6,371 nt of DNA from Candidatus Jacksonbacteria bacterium (GTDB taxonomy: Bacteria > Patescibacteriota > Patescibacteriia > UBA9629 > GWA2-43-13). The stretch's first letter is position 1, and every line of letters starts with the position of its first letter. Shown one piece after another: positions 1-4,692 of the stretch. Position numbers and translations under genes: made by a program. Location of the stretch: contig JABIPD010000101.1 in NCBI GenBank assembly GCA_018698735.1, positions 1 through 6,371 of the forward strand, given 5' to 3'. The notes below the pieces were generated by a model that saw nothing but the letters and a program-made list of their open reading frames with translations, had not been told where the DNA came from and ran no database searches.

Positions 1-215
1 CCTCCCTCTACAATACTTATGCATAATCGCTCGGAATAGCTCTTTATCACCCGTCGGGTATTATCGACAGAAGCAGCATCTGCAACTACAATATGCGTAC
101 GTTTTATATGAGAATAATCCTGCGCAAGCAAGGAATCTAAAAGCCGGCCAATAAAATGCTCTTCGTTCTTTGCAGGGATTACGATTGTAAGATCTTTGTT
201 GAGTTTTGCGCTCAT
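1..215 (-). CDS. Family 2 glycosyltransferase, N-terminal fragment (runs off left edge)
   Basis: This is the first 71 codons of a minus-strand gene; the frame is still open at the window edge, so only the N-terminus is visible. The protein begins MSAKLNKDLTIVIPAKNEE and continues with a GT2-type nucleotide-sugar binding half. The VIPAKNEE strand-loop is at residues 12-19, a helix with SLLAQDY at 28-34, and VVADAASVDNT at 43-53 corresponds to the family's V-D-D-x-S-x-D-x-T motif (D46, S49, D51, T53). The visible end, IVEG, fits the EGGxPxxRN block that often follows. GT2 enzymes transfer a sugar from a nucleotide donor to lipid or glycan acceptors, usually at the inner face of the membrane; the acceptor cannot be told here. 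The ATG at 215 was chosen because the GT2 fold starts directly after it and a promoter lies just upstream. The gene is divergent from rpmG. Confidence 0.85.
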   Translation of the reverse strand, partial: MSAKLNKDLTIVIPAKNEEHFIGRLLDSLLAQDYSHIKRTHIVVADAASVDNTRRVIKSYSERLCISIVEG

Positions 216-226
216 AGCGTAGGATA

Positions 227-255
227 AGTATAGCGAAACCAAATCTTTTTGTCAT
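227..255 (-). promoter_or_regulatory. Sigma70-type promoter of the glycosyltransferase gene
   Basis: On the minus strand, ATGACA at 250-255 (5 of 6 to TTGACA) and TATACT at 227-232 (5 of 6 to TATAAT) are separated by exactly 17 bp. Transcription would begin near 220, only about 5 nt before the ATG at 215, so the mRNA would be essentially leaderless. No Shine-Dalgarno sequence is present. Confidence 0.6.
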
Positions 256-268
256 CAAAACAAAGCCC

Positions 269-297
269 TTGATTTTAAATTACATATCTGGTATAGT
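269..297 (+). promoter_or_regulatory. Extended -10 promoter of rpmG
   Basis: TTGATT at 269-274 and TATAGT at 292-297 are spaced by 17 bp, and TG at 289-290 makes an extended -10 (TGGTATAGT). The start point would be near 304, giving a leader of about 25 nt before the ATG at 329, with only a weak purine stretch (AAGCAAAG) as a possible ribosome binding site. It is divergent from the glycosyltransferase promoter, and the two -35 boxes are only 13 bp apart. Confidence 0.6.
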
Positions 298-328
298 TGT
301 TTTTGTTTACCACTAATAAAGCAAAGAT

Positions 329-499
329 ATGTCACAAGATAATCTTATAAAACTCGAGTCCGAAGGCGACGAAAAGGGCGTAGGCAAAGGCCATATTATC
401 TATTCTCGAAAGAATAAACGAACGCTTAAAGAACGTCTTAGACTTAAGAAACACAATCCTGTCGCCAGACTTCACACCTGGTATAAGGAAACGAAATAG
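329..499 (+). CDS. rpmG: 50S ribosomal protein bL33, cysteine-free type
   Basis: This 56-residue basic protein begins MSQDNLIKLESEGDEKG. Its core, YSRKNKRTLKERLRLKKHNP (residues 25-44), followed by VARLHTWYKETK, matches the bL33 pattern of E. coli and B. subtilis: a Y-T-T-T-K-N-K-R-like strand, then ERLxLKKxxP, then H-x-x-x-K-E-x-K. The length equals the usual bL33 size. bL33 is a small protein of the large ribosomal subunit near the E site. The two CxxC zinc-binding pairs of zinc-type L33 are absent, since the protein has no cysteine, so this is the zinc-independent form. The gene has its own promoter (269-297) and terminator (507-537), so it appears to be transcribed alone. The ATG at 329 is the only sensible start. 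The minus-strand open frame over the same DNA lacks any family resemblance. Confidence 0.93.
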   Translation: MSQDNLIKLESEGDEKGVGKGHIIYSRKNKRTLKERLRLKKHNPVARLHTWYKETK

Positions 500-506
500 T
501 TTAACG

Positions 507-537
507 AAGTAATCCCGAGAGGGGTTATTTTGTTTTT
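507..537 (+). terminator. Rho-independent terminator of rpmG
   Basis: TAATCCC at 510-516 pairs with GGGGTTA at 521-527 (one G-T pair) around a GAGA tetraloop. The stem can be extended outward by AAG with TTT, and the T-tract TTTTGTTTTT (528-537) follows. It begins 8 nt after the rpmG stop codon. The T-tract also contains the presumed -35 of xth. Confidence 0.75.
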
Positions 538-557
538 GGAGGGTGTAATGATATAAT
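530..557 (+). promoter_or_regulatory. Extended -10 promoter of the exonuclease III gene
   Basis: A perfect TATAAT lies at 552-557, with TG at 549-550 giving the extended form TGATATAAT. A poor -35, TTGTTT, is at 530-535 with a 16-bp spacer. The predicted start is near 564, directly at the ATG at 566, so the transcript would be leaderless. The GGAGGG at 539-544 looks like a Shine-Dalgarno site but lies upstream of the -10 and would not be in the mRNA. Confidence 0.65.
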
Positions 558-565
558 CGGAACGT

Positions 566-1345
566 ATGAAAAAACAGACGCTTTACTCCTGGAATGTAAA
601 CGGCATTCGGGCAGCAGAAAAAAAAGGTATTATCGACTGGGTACAAAAAGCAAAGCCGAGTGTTTTGGCTATTCAAGAAACAAAAGCAGAGGCAGACCAG
701 CTTTCAGATTCTTTAAGAAATATTCCTGGATATACATCTTATTTTAATGCCTCTAAAAAGCGAAAAGGCTATAGTGGAACAGCTATCTACACCAAAGAAG
801 AACCCGTAGATATACAAACTGGAATGGGCCGGCCCAAATTTGACCAAGAAGGAAGATTAATTACTGCGTATTATAAAAATTTTGTGTTAGTAAACTGCTA
901 TTTCCCAAATGGAGGGATGGGACCAGAAAGATTACAGTTTAAAATGGAATACTACGATGCTTTCTTAAAATATATAAATTCTCTTCGTAAAAAAGGAAAC
1001 AAAATTATTTTTTGTGGGGATGTTAATACCGCGCACACAGAGGTAGATTTAGCTCGCCCAAAAGAGAACCAAAAGAACACCGGGTTTTTACCAGAAGAAA
1101 GGGCATGGTTAGATAAAGTAGTTAAAAATAATTGGCTAGATACGTTTCGGCATTTTTATCCCAACAAAAAAGACGCTTATAGCTATTGGGATATGAAATC
1201 GAGAGCCCGAGACCGTAATGTTGGTTGGCGGATAGATTACTTTTTTGCAGATAAGGAGCTGACAAAAAATCTGACTGGAGCAAAAATTCACTCTAAAGTC
1301 CTCGGCTCTGACCATTGCCCTGTTTCGATAGAAATAAACCTTTAA
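566..1345 (+). CDS. xth: Exodeoxyribonuclease III / AP endonuclease (ExoA/APE1 family)
   Basis: This 259-residue protein belongs to the endonuclease/exonuclease/phosphatase fold and has full length for the family. It cuts DNA 5' to abasic sites and trims 3' ends during base excision repair in the cytoplasm. All metal and catalytic motifs are visible: SWNVNGIRA (8-16, N12), IQETKA (36-41, metal ligand E38), YSGTAIYTK (69-77), NCYFPNGG (110-117, catalytic tyrosine Y112), GDVNTAH (151-157, D152 and N154), the conserved LARPKENQKNTGF block (162-174), WRIDYFF (221-227, D224) and the terminal GSDHCPV (247-253, D249 and H250). The start follows a perfect -10 box within 8 nt, so translation is probably of a leaderless mRNA. 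The gene is flanked by its own promoter and terminator. xth is used as the generic symbol; exoA or xthA would be equally fair. Confidence 0.96.
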   Translation: MKKQTLYSWNVNGIRAAEKKGIIDWVQKAKPSVLAIQETKAEADQLSDSLRNIPGYTSYFNASKKRKGYSGTAIYTKEEPVDIQTGMGRPKFDQEGRLITAYYKNFVLVNCYFPNGGMGPERLQFKMEYYDAFLKYINSLRKKGNKIIFCGDVNTAHTEVDLARPKENQKNTGFLPEERAWLDKVVKNNWLDTFRHFYPNKKDAYSYWDMKSRARDRNVGWRIDYFFADKELTKNLTGAKIHSKVLGSDHCPVSIEINL

Positions 1346-1349
1346 TAAC

Positions 1350-1386
1350 AAACAAAAAACAGGCCACTACGGCCTGTTTTTTGTTT
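1350..1386. terminator. Bidirectional terminator between convergent genes
   Basis: AACAGGCC...GGCCTGTT is the core of a perfect 16-bp stem (1350-1365 with 1371-1386) around the loop ACTAC. An A-run is on the left and a T-run on the right, so it can end transcription from both strands. It lies 5 nt after the xth stop and 21 nt beyond the stop of the minus-strand secreted-protein gene. Confidence 0.93.
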
Positions 1387-1407
1387 AGGTCTATGAACAA
1401 ATAGCCT

Positions 1408-2052
1408 TTAACGATTATGCTTCAACCTCATGAAGCGGTGCCCATCTTTCTGTGCTTTCCAAAGCTCTGTTAAACCAAGCTCTTCTGCAATCTTCATTCC
1501 TTCTTCTTTATCGCCTGCTTTAAATAACTCATGCATATCTACAAATCTATCAAAGTTTTCTGCGGTTACGCCCTCTGCTTTAGGGCTGTCGGCTGCTGCC
1601 TCTACCCAGGCTTCGTAATCTCTATTATCTAATGCTGCCATCATTTCTTCGTGGCCTTCTTTGCTAAATTTCATTTTATGAAACGTTCGTTCTCCGCCAA
1701 GCCCAATTCCAAGCTCTTTGCGTAATGCTTTTACTTCTTCCCAATTGCCTTCTTCCATAAGCGCATGAAGCTGTGTAAATTCACTAAAATTCTCCTCGGT
1801 AACTTTTTTTGCGAACGGAGCTTCTCCTACGGCCTCTACCCAGGCGGTATAATCACCAGCCTCTACAGCCGCGCGAGCTTGTTCGTGATTTTCGTAATTC
1901 TGATGATGCCCACCCTTAAAGAACGAAACTTTATCGCCAAACCCGCCACCATTTCTTGCTGCGAATGTTGAGCCAACACCTGCCGTAAGCGCAAGTGCTA
2001 AAATTGCGAGCGCTGCAATTGTTTTATGTTGAGATTTCTTTGGTGTATTCAT
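1408..2052 (-). CDS. Secreted two-repeat helical protein of unknown function
   Basis: This 214-residue protein is not assigned to a named family. Residues 1-31 form a signal peptide: basic MNTPKKSQHKT, a hydrophobic AALAILALALTAGVG core, and a TFA|A signal peptidase I site after A31. The mature part holds two copies of a predicted all-helical repeat, 56-116 and 134-194. They align without gaps at an offset of exactly 78 residues, with 27 of 61 positions identical by eye. The signature is H-E-x(9)-D-Y-x-A-W-V-E-A, then P...V-T-x-E-N-F, then H-x-L-x(3)-G, then E-L-G-[IL]. The duplication is visible in DNA: GCCTCTACCCAGGC recurs 234 bp apart (1598 and 1832). Histidines cluster at 49-50 and at the basic C-terminus. 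The gene follows the sigma/membrane-protein pair by 79 nt, so it is probably co-regulated, as sensor partner or output. The ATG has no Shine-Dalgarno site, and AT-rich -10-like bases (TACAAT, 2057-2062) lie right before it. Confidence 0.88.
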   Translation of the reverse strand: MNTPKKSQHKTIAALAILALALTAGVGSTFAARNGGGFGDKVSFFKGGHHQNYENHEQARAAVEAGDYTAWVEAVGEAPFAKKVTEENFSEFTQLHALMEEGNWEEVKALRKELGIGLGGERTFHKMKFSKEGHEEMMAALDNRDYEAWVEAAADSPKAEGVTAENFDRFVDMHELFKAGDKEEGMKIAEELGLTELWKAQKDGHRFMRLKHNR

Positions 2053-2088
2053 ATATATTGTATTATTAATTAAATTGTAACGGAGTAG

Positions 2089-2106
2089 CTATCCTCGCTT
2101 GTTCAT
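2089..2106 (-). other. Possible five-codon leader ORF (MNKRG)
   Basis: In the gap between the membrane-protein gene and the secreted-protein gene, AAGGGG (2112-2117) stands 5 nt before an ATG that opens a five-codon frame ending in TAG. It is the clearest Shine-Dalgarno/ATG pair in this cluster, yet it leads nowhere. It could be a leader peptide affecting the downstream gene, a decayed start, or chance. Confidence 0.15.
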
Positions 2107-2131
2107 ACGCGCCCCTTAAAACTTTCTTTCA

Positions 2132-2866
2132 TTATCGAATAATCTGCATATGCATTCCTGCCTTCTGAAAACGAGTATCTATCATCCACGGCATTACATG
2201 ATACGCCTCGAACGTAAACTCGTTTAATCTATCGCCAAGCATTCGGACTTTATTGCCTCTCTGAATTATGAGCGGAAACGAGTCTGGAATAGTATATTCA
2301 CCAAGCACCTGCCATTCCTGGCGAGAGAAATCTTCTAGCAAAAACAATCCTTCTTGGTCTACCGAGACTATTACGCCACTTAATCTTCCTTTCTCCGGAT
2401 TCCAAATGCTGGCTCTGCGGTTTCCTATCTGGCTATACACTGGAACGTTTTGCAGCAATACATCGTCTATTGCTACCCCTGCTCCAATATTATATAAAAA
2501 CGTCCCTACTATTCCGCTTATTAAAATCCCGCCGGCAATTAACAAAACTGGCGAATACTTGTAGCCTTTTTTAGTGTGTTTAAGATTATGTTGAATAAGC
2601 AGCGCAAACAGAAGGATCAATATAATCCAGAAATATGGCAGCGTTGCAATAATAAGCCCGATTGCCCCGCCGTTTAATAACGAATACAAATCCCAATCGT
2701 TATTTATAAGCATGGAGAGCATTACCGCAAAAGCCAGGCTGCCAACAAAAACCGACACTACCCCAAGCACCCACACACAGCAATCTTTTACCAAAAACTG
2801 CCATCGCGGTTTGGGGGTAATGTGGTCTTTTTTTATCTCTTTCAATACGTCTTCTGAAAGCGTCAT
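2132..2866 (-). CDS. Three-helix membrane protein, putative anti-sigma factor
   Basis: This 244-residue protein has a short charged N-terminus (MTLSEDVLKEIKKDHITPKPRWQF, residues 1-24). Three hydrophobic helices follow at about 31-54, 68-91 and 106-127. The basic segment KHTKKGYK (96-103) between helices 2 and 3 puts the N-terminus inside and the tail (134-244) outside. The tail is rich in alternating strand-like segments (GVIVSVDQEGLFLLED, GNKVRML, FTFEAYHVMPW), a pattern like small OB-type barrels; this fold guess is an inference. The ATG lies 2 nt after the stop of the ECF sigma gene, with no Shine-Dalgarno site, so translation is probably coupled. Membrane proteins in this position usually bind and hold their sigma factor, but no ZAS/HxxxCxxC anti-sigma motif is present. 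C29 and C30 lie side by side at the start of helix 1. The anti-sigma role rests on context only. Confidence 0.85.
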   Translation of the reverse strand: MTLSEDVLKEIKKDHITPKPRWQFLVKDCCVWVLGVVSVFVGSLAFAVMLSMLINNDWDLYSLLNGGAIGLIIATLPYFWIILILLFALLIQHNLKHTKKGYKYSPVLLIAGGILISGIVGTFLYNIGAGVAIDDVLLQNVPVYSQIGNRRASIWNPEKGRLSGVIVSVDQEGLFLLEDFSRQEWQVLGEYTIPDSFPLIIQRGNKVRMLGDRLNEFTFEAYHVMPWMIDTRFQKAGMHMQIIR

Positions 2867-2868
2867 AG

Positions 2869-3450
2869 TTAAAATGTTATCTCGTGCTTGTCGAGTTCCT
2901 TTTTAAAATTCTTTTTTGCGCGGTTAAGCAAGGTCGATACGGTTCCCACTGGCTTCTTTAAAATATCCGAAATCTCGTTGTAGTCTTTTTCTTCTAAATA
3001 CCTCAACACCAACACCTCTTTATATTTTATATCCATCTTCTCTAATATAGTATAAATATTCTTTTGTAAATATTCGGTGTCTACTGCCTTCTTTGTATCT
3101 AAATCAGATGCCATTTTCTCTAAAATGATTTCTGCTGCCTCGCCACCAAAACTTTGTGGCCGGGAACTTTTTTTTCTAAAGGTGCTTATTACCTCGTTTC
3201 TGGTAATACGATATATCCACGAAGAAAATTTCAGAGAGGTGTCGAAGTCGTTTAAATTTTGATACACCTTTATATACACTTCTTGCAACACATCTTCTGC
3301 CTCTTCTGTTGAGGCATTCGAAATACGTTTAATATAGCGCATGAGTTTTTCTTCGTAATTACGCATCAAACATAAAAAATACTGATTGTCTTGCAACGTC
3401 AGTTTTACAAGTTCCTCATCTGTTTTACCTTCGCAGGCTTTTTTATTCAT
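2869..3450 (-). CDS. ECF-type RNA polymerase sigma factor (sigma-70 family)
   Basis: The ATG at 3450 gives 193 residues, normal for an ECF factor made only of regions 2 and 4. Region 2 spans about 10-94: TDEELVKL, then TEEAEDVLQEVYIKVYQNLNDF (48-69, the region 2.2 core-polymerase contact), then SSWIYRITRNEVISTFRKK (76-94, regions 2.3-2.4). A charged linker follows (95-125). Region 4 spans about 128-186, with a helix-turn-helix of the type YNEISDILKKPVGTVSTLLNRAKK (157-180). It would direct RNA polymerase to a small set of promoters. A TTG at 3462 could add four residues, but neither start has a Shine-Dalgarno site, and the ATG fits homologous starts better. The gene leads a cluster with the membrane protein 2 nt downstream and the secreted repeat protein further on. 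The best promoter seen (3493-3521) is sigma70-like, so autoregulation is not evident from sequence. Confidence 0.94.
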   Translation of the reverse strand: MNKKACEGKTDEELVKLTLQDNQYFLCLMRNYEEKLMRYIKRISNASTEEAEDVLQEVYIKVYQNLNDFDTSLKFSSWIYRITRNEVISTFRKKSSRPQSFGGEAAEIILEKMASDLDTKKAVDTEYLQKNIYTILEKMDIKYKEVLVLRYLEEKDYNEISDILKKPVGTVSTLLNRAKKNFKKELDKHEITF

Positions 3451-3492
3451 AGAAGAGCGCAACGTGCTCTGAGGGTATCTTTATCTATACGC

Positions 3493-3521
3493 AGTGTAGC
3501 GCTGATTTATTTCATGCACAA
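3493..3521 (-). promoter_or_regulatory. Possible promoter of the sigma-factor cluster
   Basis: On the minus strand, TTGTGC (3516-3521, 3 of 6) and TACACT (3493-3498, 4 of 6) are 17 bp apart, predicting a start near 3486 and a leader of about 36 nt. In that leader AGAGC and GCTCT (3454-3470) form a small hairpin with one internal mismatch just before the ATG. No GGAAC-type ECF -35 box is seen here. Confidence 0.35.
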
Positions 3522-3523
3522 AT

Positions 3524-3561
3524 AAAATAATGGAAACATATTAACATGATTCCATTATTTT
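3524..3561 (-). terminator. Strong hairpin terminator of the right-hand operon
   Basis: A 12-bp perfect stem (3524-3535 with 3550-3561, core AATAATGGAA/TTCCATTATT) is extended inward, after an A/A mismatch, by CAT/ATG. A-rich and T-rich flanks lie on both sides, so it could act in both directions. It lies 7 nt beyond the stop of the small 3-TM gene and directly upstream of the sigma-cluster promoter, isolating the two transcription units. Confidence 0.8.
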
Positions 3562-3568
3562 TTATTTA

Positions 3569-3877
3569 TTACACAGCCAAAACAGTAATAAAAATTCCTG
3601 TAATAGCAATTAACCAGCCTATGGTATATAGCAGCAACGATACTGCCTCTTTTTTATTTCCATCAAGATACCAAAGAATTGGTTTTCCAAAAACAACCAC
3701 CCCCATAACAGCCGCAGAGGTAACAAACAGCGACAAAAATGTAATCGCGCTTAGAATGCCTCCCATCTCTCCAAATAACCTGTCTCCGTTTCTCATGATA
3801 AGAGCAATAAACGAAATATATACAACTGCAATTACGGCATGCAGTAGGCCTTTTGTAAGAATTGTTTGATTCTTCAT
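3569..3877 (-). CDS. Small three-helix membrane protein, conserved hypothetical
   Basis: This 102-residue protein is almost entirely membrane-embedded, with helices at about 10-28, 39-63 and 79-101. A conserved-looking turn between helices 2 and 3 reads FGKPILWYLDGNKKEA (63-78), placing positive charge on one side. I recall similar short proteins with an F-G-x-P-x-L-W-Y-L-D-G turn from CPR genomes, but know no function. The ATG lies 4 nt after the stop of the pentapeptide-repeat gene without a Shine-Dalgarno site, so the two are almost certainly co-transcribed and perhaps translationally coupled. A terminator follows the stop codon. The plus-strand frame over the same DNA is a mirror shadow; only the minus reading gives clean hydrophobic helices plus operon spacing. 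Confidence 0.85.
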   Translation of the reverse strand: MKNQTILTKGLLHAVIAVVYISFIALIMRNGDRLFGEMGGILSAITFLSLFVTSAAVMGVVVFGKPILWYLDGNKKEAVSLLLYTIGWLIAITGIFITVLAV

Positions 3878-3881
3878 ATAA

Positions 3882-4466
3882 CTATTCTTTAATAACGATT
3901 TCTAATTTTTTTAAGAGTGATACTGCCTCAGGTAAAGAAAACTGTGCGCCTTTGGTTTTATTATTCATTAAATTAATAGCATAGTTTTTTGCGCCAACAA
4001 AATTCACCTTCTCTAAATTCGCATGATGAAACAACGTATCTTCGCAATCGGTATCAACAAAGCTCGATTCTTTTAAATCTGATTCTATAAACATAGATTC
4101 TTTTAGCTGGCATTCTTTAAATACTGTTTTGCGCATTTTAAGATTAGAAAAATTACAGTCCTCTACCAAAGAATCGTTAAATGATAATTGCAAAAAGGAT
4201 TGGCTACATTTGGTAAAATCTACACCTATCAATTTAGATTTCTTAAATGTAACATCTCTAAACTCGACATCTACCACTTTTGTTAAACTAAAATTACAGC
4301 TATCGAATGTGCATTCAATAAATTGAGAACCCTTAAGCTGGGAATCAGAAAAGTCACATTTCTTGAAAACACATTTTTCAAAAAACTTTTTCTTTAATTC
4401 TTTCTTCGAGAAATCGACGTCTGTAAACTTCTCTTCTTCGAATGACTCTTGTGTTAAATCTTGCAT
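3882..4466 (-). CDS. Pentapeptide-repeat protein, Qnr/McbG-like
   Basis: This 194-residue protein is a right-handed quadrilateral beta-helix. The central residue of each pentapeptide (mostly F, sometimes L, V, M or C) falls at every fifth position from F9 to F84 (16 repeats) and again from F91 to F156 (14 repeats). The single two-residue phase shift at about 85-90 follows GVDFTKC. The C-terminal module NNKTKGAQFSLPEAVSLLKKLEIVI (168-192) is the helix-like cap typical of McbG/Qnr-type family members, which mimic DNA and bind or protect DNA gyrase. That activity is established for some members and only inferred here. C at the i-2 position recurs in early coils (C32, C37, C52, C57). There is a weak GGAT Shine-Dalgarno-like site 6 nt before the ATG. 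It precedes the 3-TM gene by 4 nt and follows the repeat-bearing 226-bp gap. Confidence 0.93.
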   Translation of the reverse strand: MQDLTQESFEEEKFTDVDFSKKELKKKFFEKCVFKKCDFSDSQLKGSQFIECTFDSCNFSLTKVVDVEFRDVTFKKSKLIGVDFTKCSQSFLQLSFNDSLVEDCNFSNLKMRKTVFKECQLKESMFIESDLKESSFVDTDCEDTLFHHANLEKVNFVGAKNYAINLMNNKTKGAQFSLPEAVSLLKKLEIVIKE

Positions 4467-4486
4467 AGCGATCCATTTTTACTAAG

Positions 4487-4583
4487 AAATGTCATTCTGA
4501 GAATTGAGCCAGGCGAATGCCGAAGAATCTTCCTTACAGGTCATATATTGAAGATCCTTCGCTAATCACTCAGGATGACATTT
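4487..4583. repeat. Imperfect inverted repeat (REP/MITE-like), 97 bp
   Basis: The outer arms AAATGTCATTCTGAG (4487-4501) and CTCAGGATGACATTT (4569-4583) pair over 15 bp with one wobble. The inner arms CGAAGAATCTTC (4521-4532) and GAAGATCCTTCG (4550-4561) pair over 12 bp with one mismatch. The spacers between outer and inner arms are unequal, 19 nt on the left and 7 nt on the right, with a 17-nt loop. GTCATYCTGAG...CGAAGRATC is, as I recall, a dispersed repeat motif in many bacterial genomes. It sits between two co-directional genes, so its RNA could attenuate or stabilise the operon message. A shorter relative, TCCGGAATGAC, lies at 4628-4638. Confidence 0.75.
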
Positions 4584-4658
4584 TTATGTAACTGAGATAA
4601 GACCAAAATTTTCTTAGAACTGATAAGTCCGGAATGACGAAAAATAGTCTTTTTTCTT

Positions 4659-4683
4659 AAATGGCTCATCTCGTGAGACATTT
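4659..4683. other. Hairpin just beyond the YjdF-like gene
   Basis: AAATG-G-CTCA (4659-4668) pairs with TGAG-A-CATTT (4674-4683), nine pairs with one internal mismatch around a TCTCG loop. It begins 9 nt after the stop of the membrane-protein gene on the minus strand. No good U-tract follows in that direction (AAGAAAAAAG comes next), so it may protect the mRNA end rather than terminate. Confidence 0.35.
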
Positions 4684-4692
4684 ATTTTATCA

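Noticed and set aside
61..258. A 65-residue minus-strand frame at the left end
   Set aside because: It overlaps the glycosyltransferase fragment in another frame, crosses that gene's promoter, and reads as a basic, cysteine-rich shadow without motifs.
332..676. A 114-residue minus-strand open frame across rpmG and the start of xth
   Set aside because: It is opposite two well-recognised genes, a terminator and two promoters, and its translation has no domain-like features.
3451..3462. TTG start adding MRSS to the sigma factor
   Set aside because: There is no Shine-Dalgarno site, and the TTG lies inside a small hairpin; the ATG at 3450 is the simpler start.
3454..3470. Riboswitch or RNA thermometer before the sigma gene
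   Set aside because: The hairpin is only 5-6 bp with a mismatch, too small to claim a regulatory RNA.
3546..3869. A 107-residue plus-strand frame opposite the 3-TM gene
   Set aside because: It begins inside the terminator hairpin and has no operon context; the minus-strand reading gives three clear helices and 4-nt operon spacing.
4487..4640. CRISPR array
   Set aside because: Repeat units are inverted, diverged and only two to three in number, with no regular spacers and no cas genes.
4659..4683. Rho-independent terminator of the YjdF-like gene
   Set aside because: The stem has a mismatch and no U-tract follows on the minus strand, so only a hairpin is reported.
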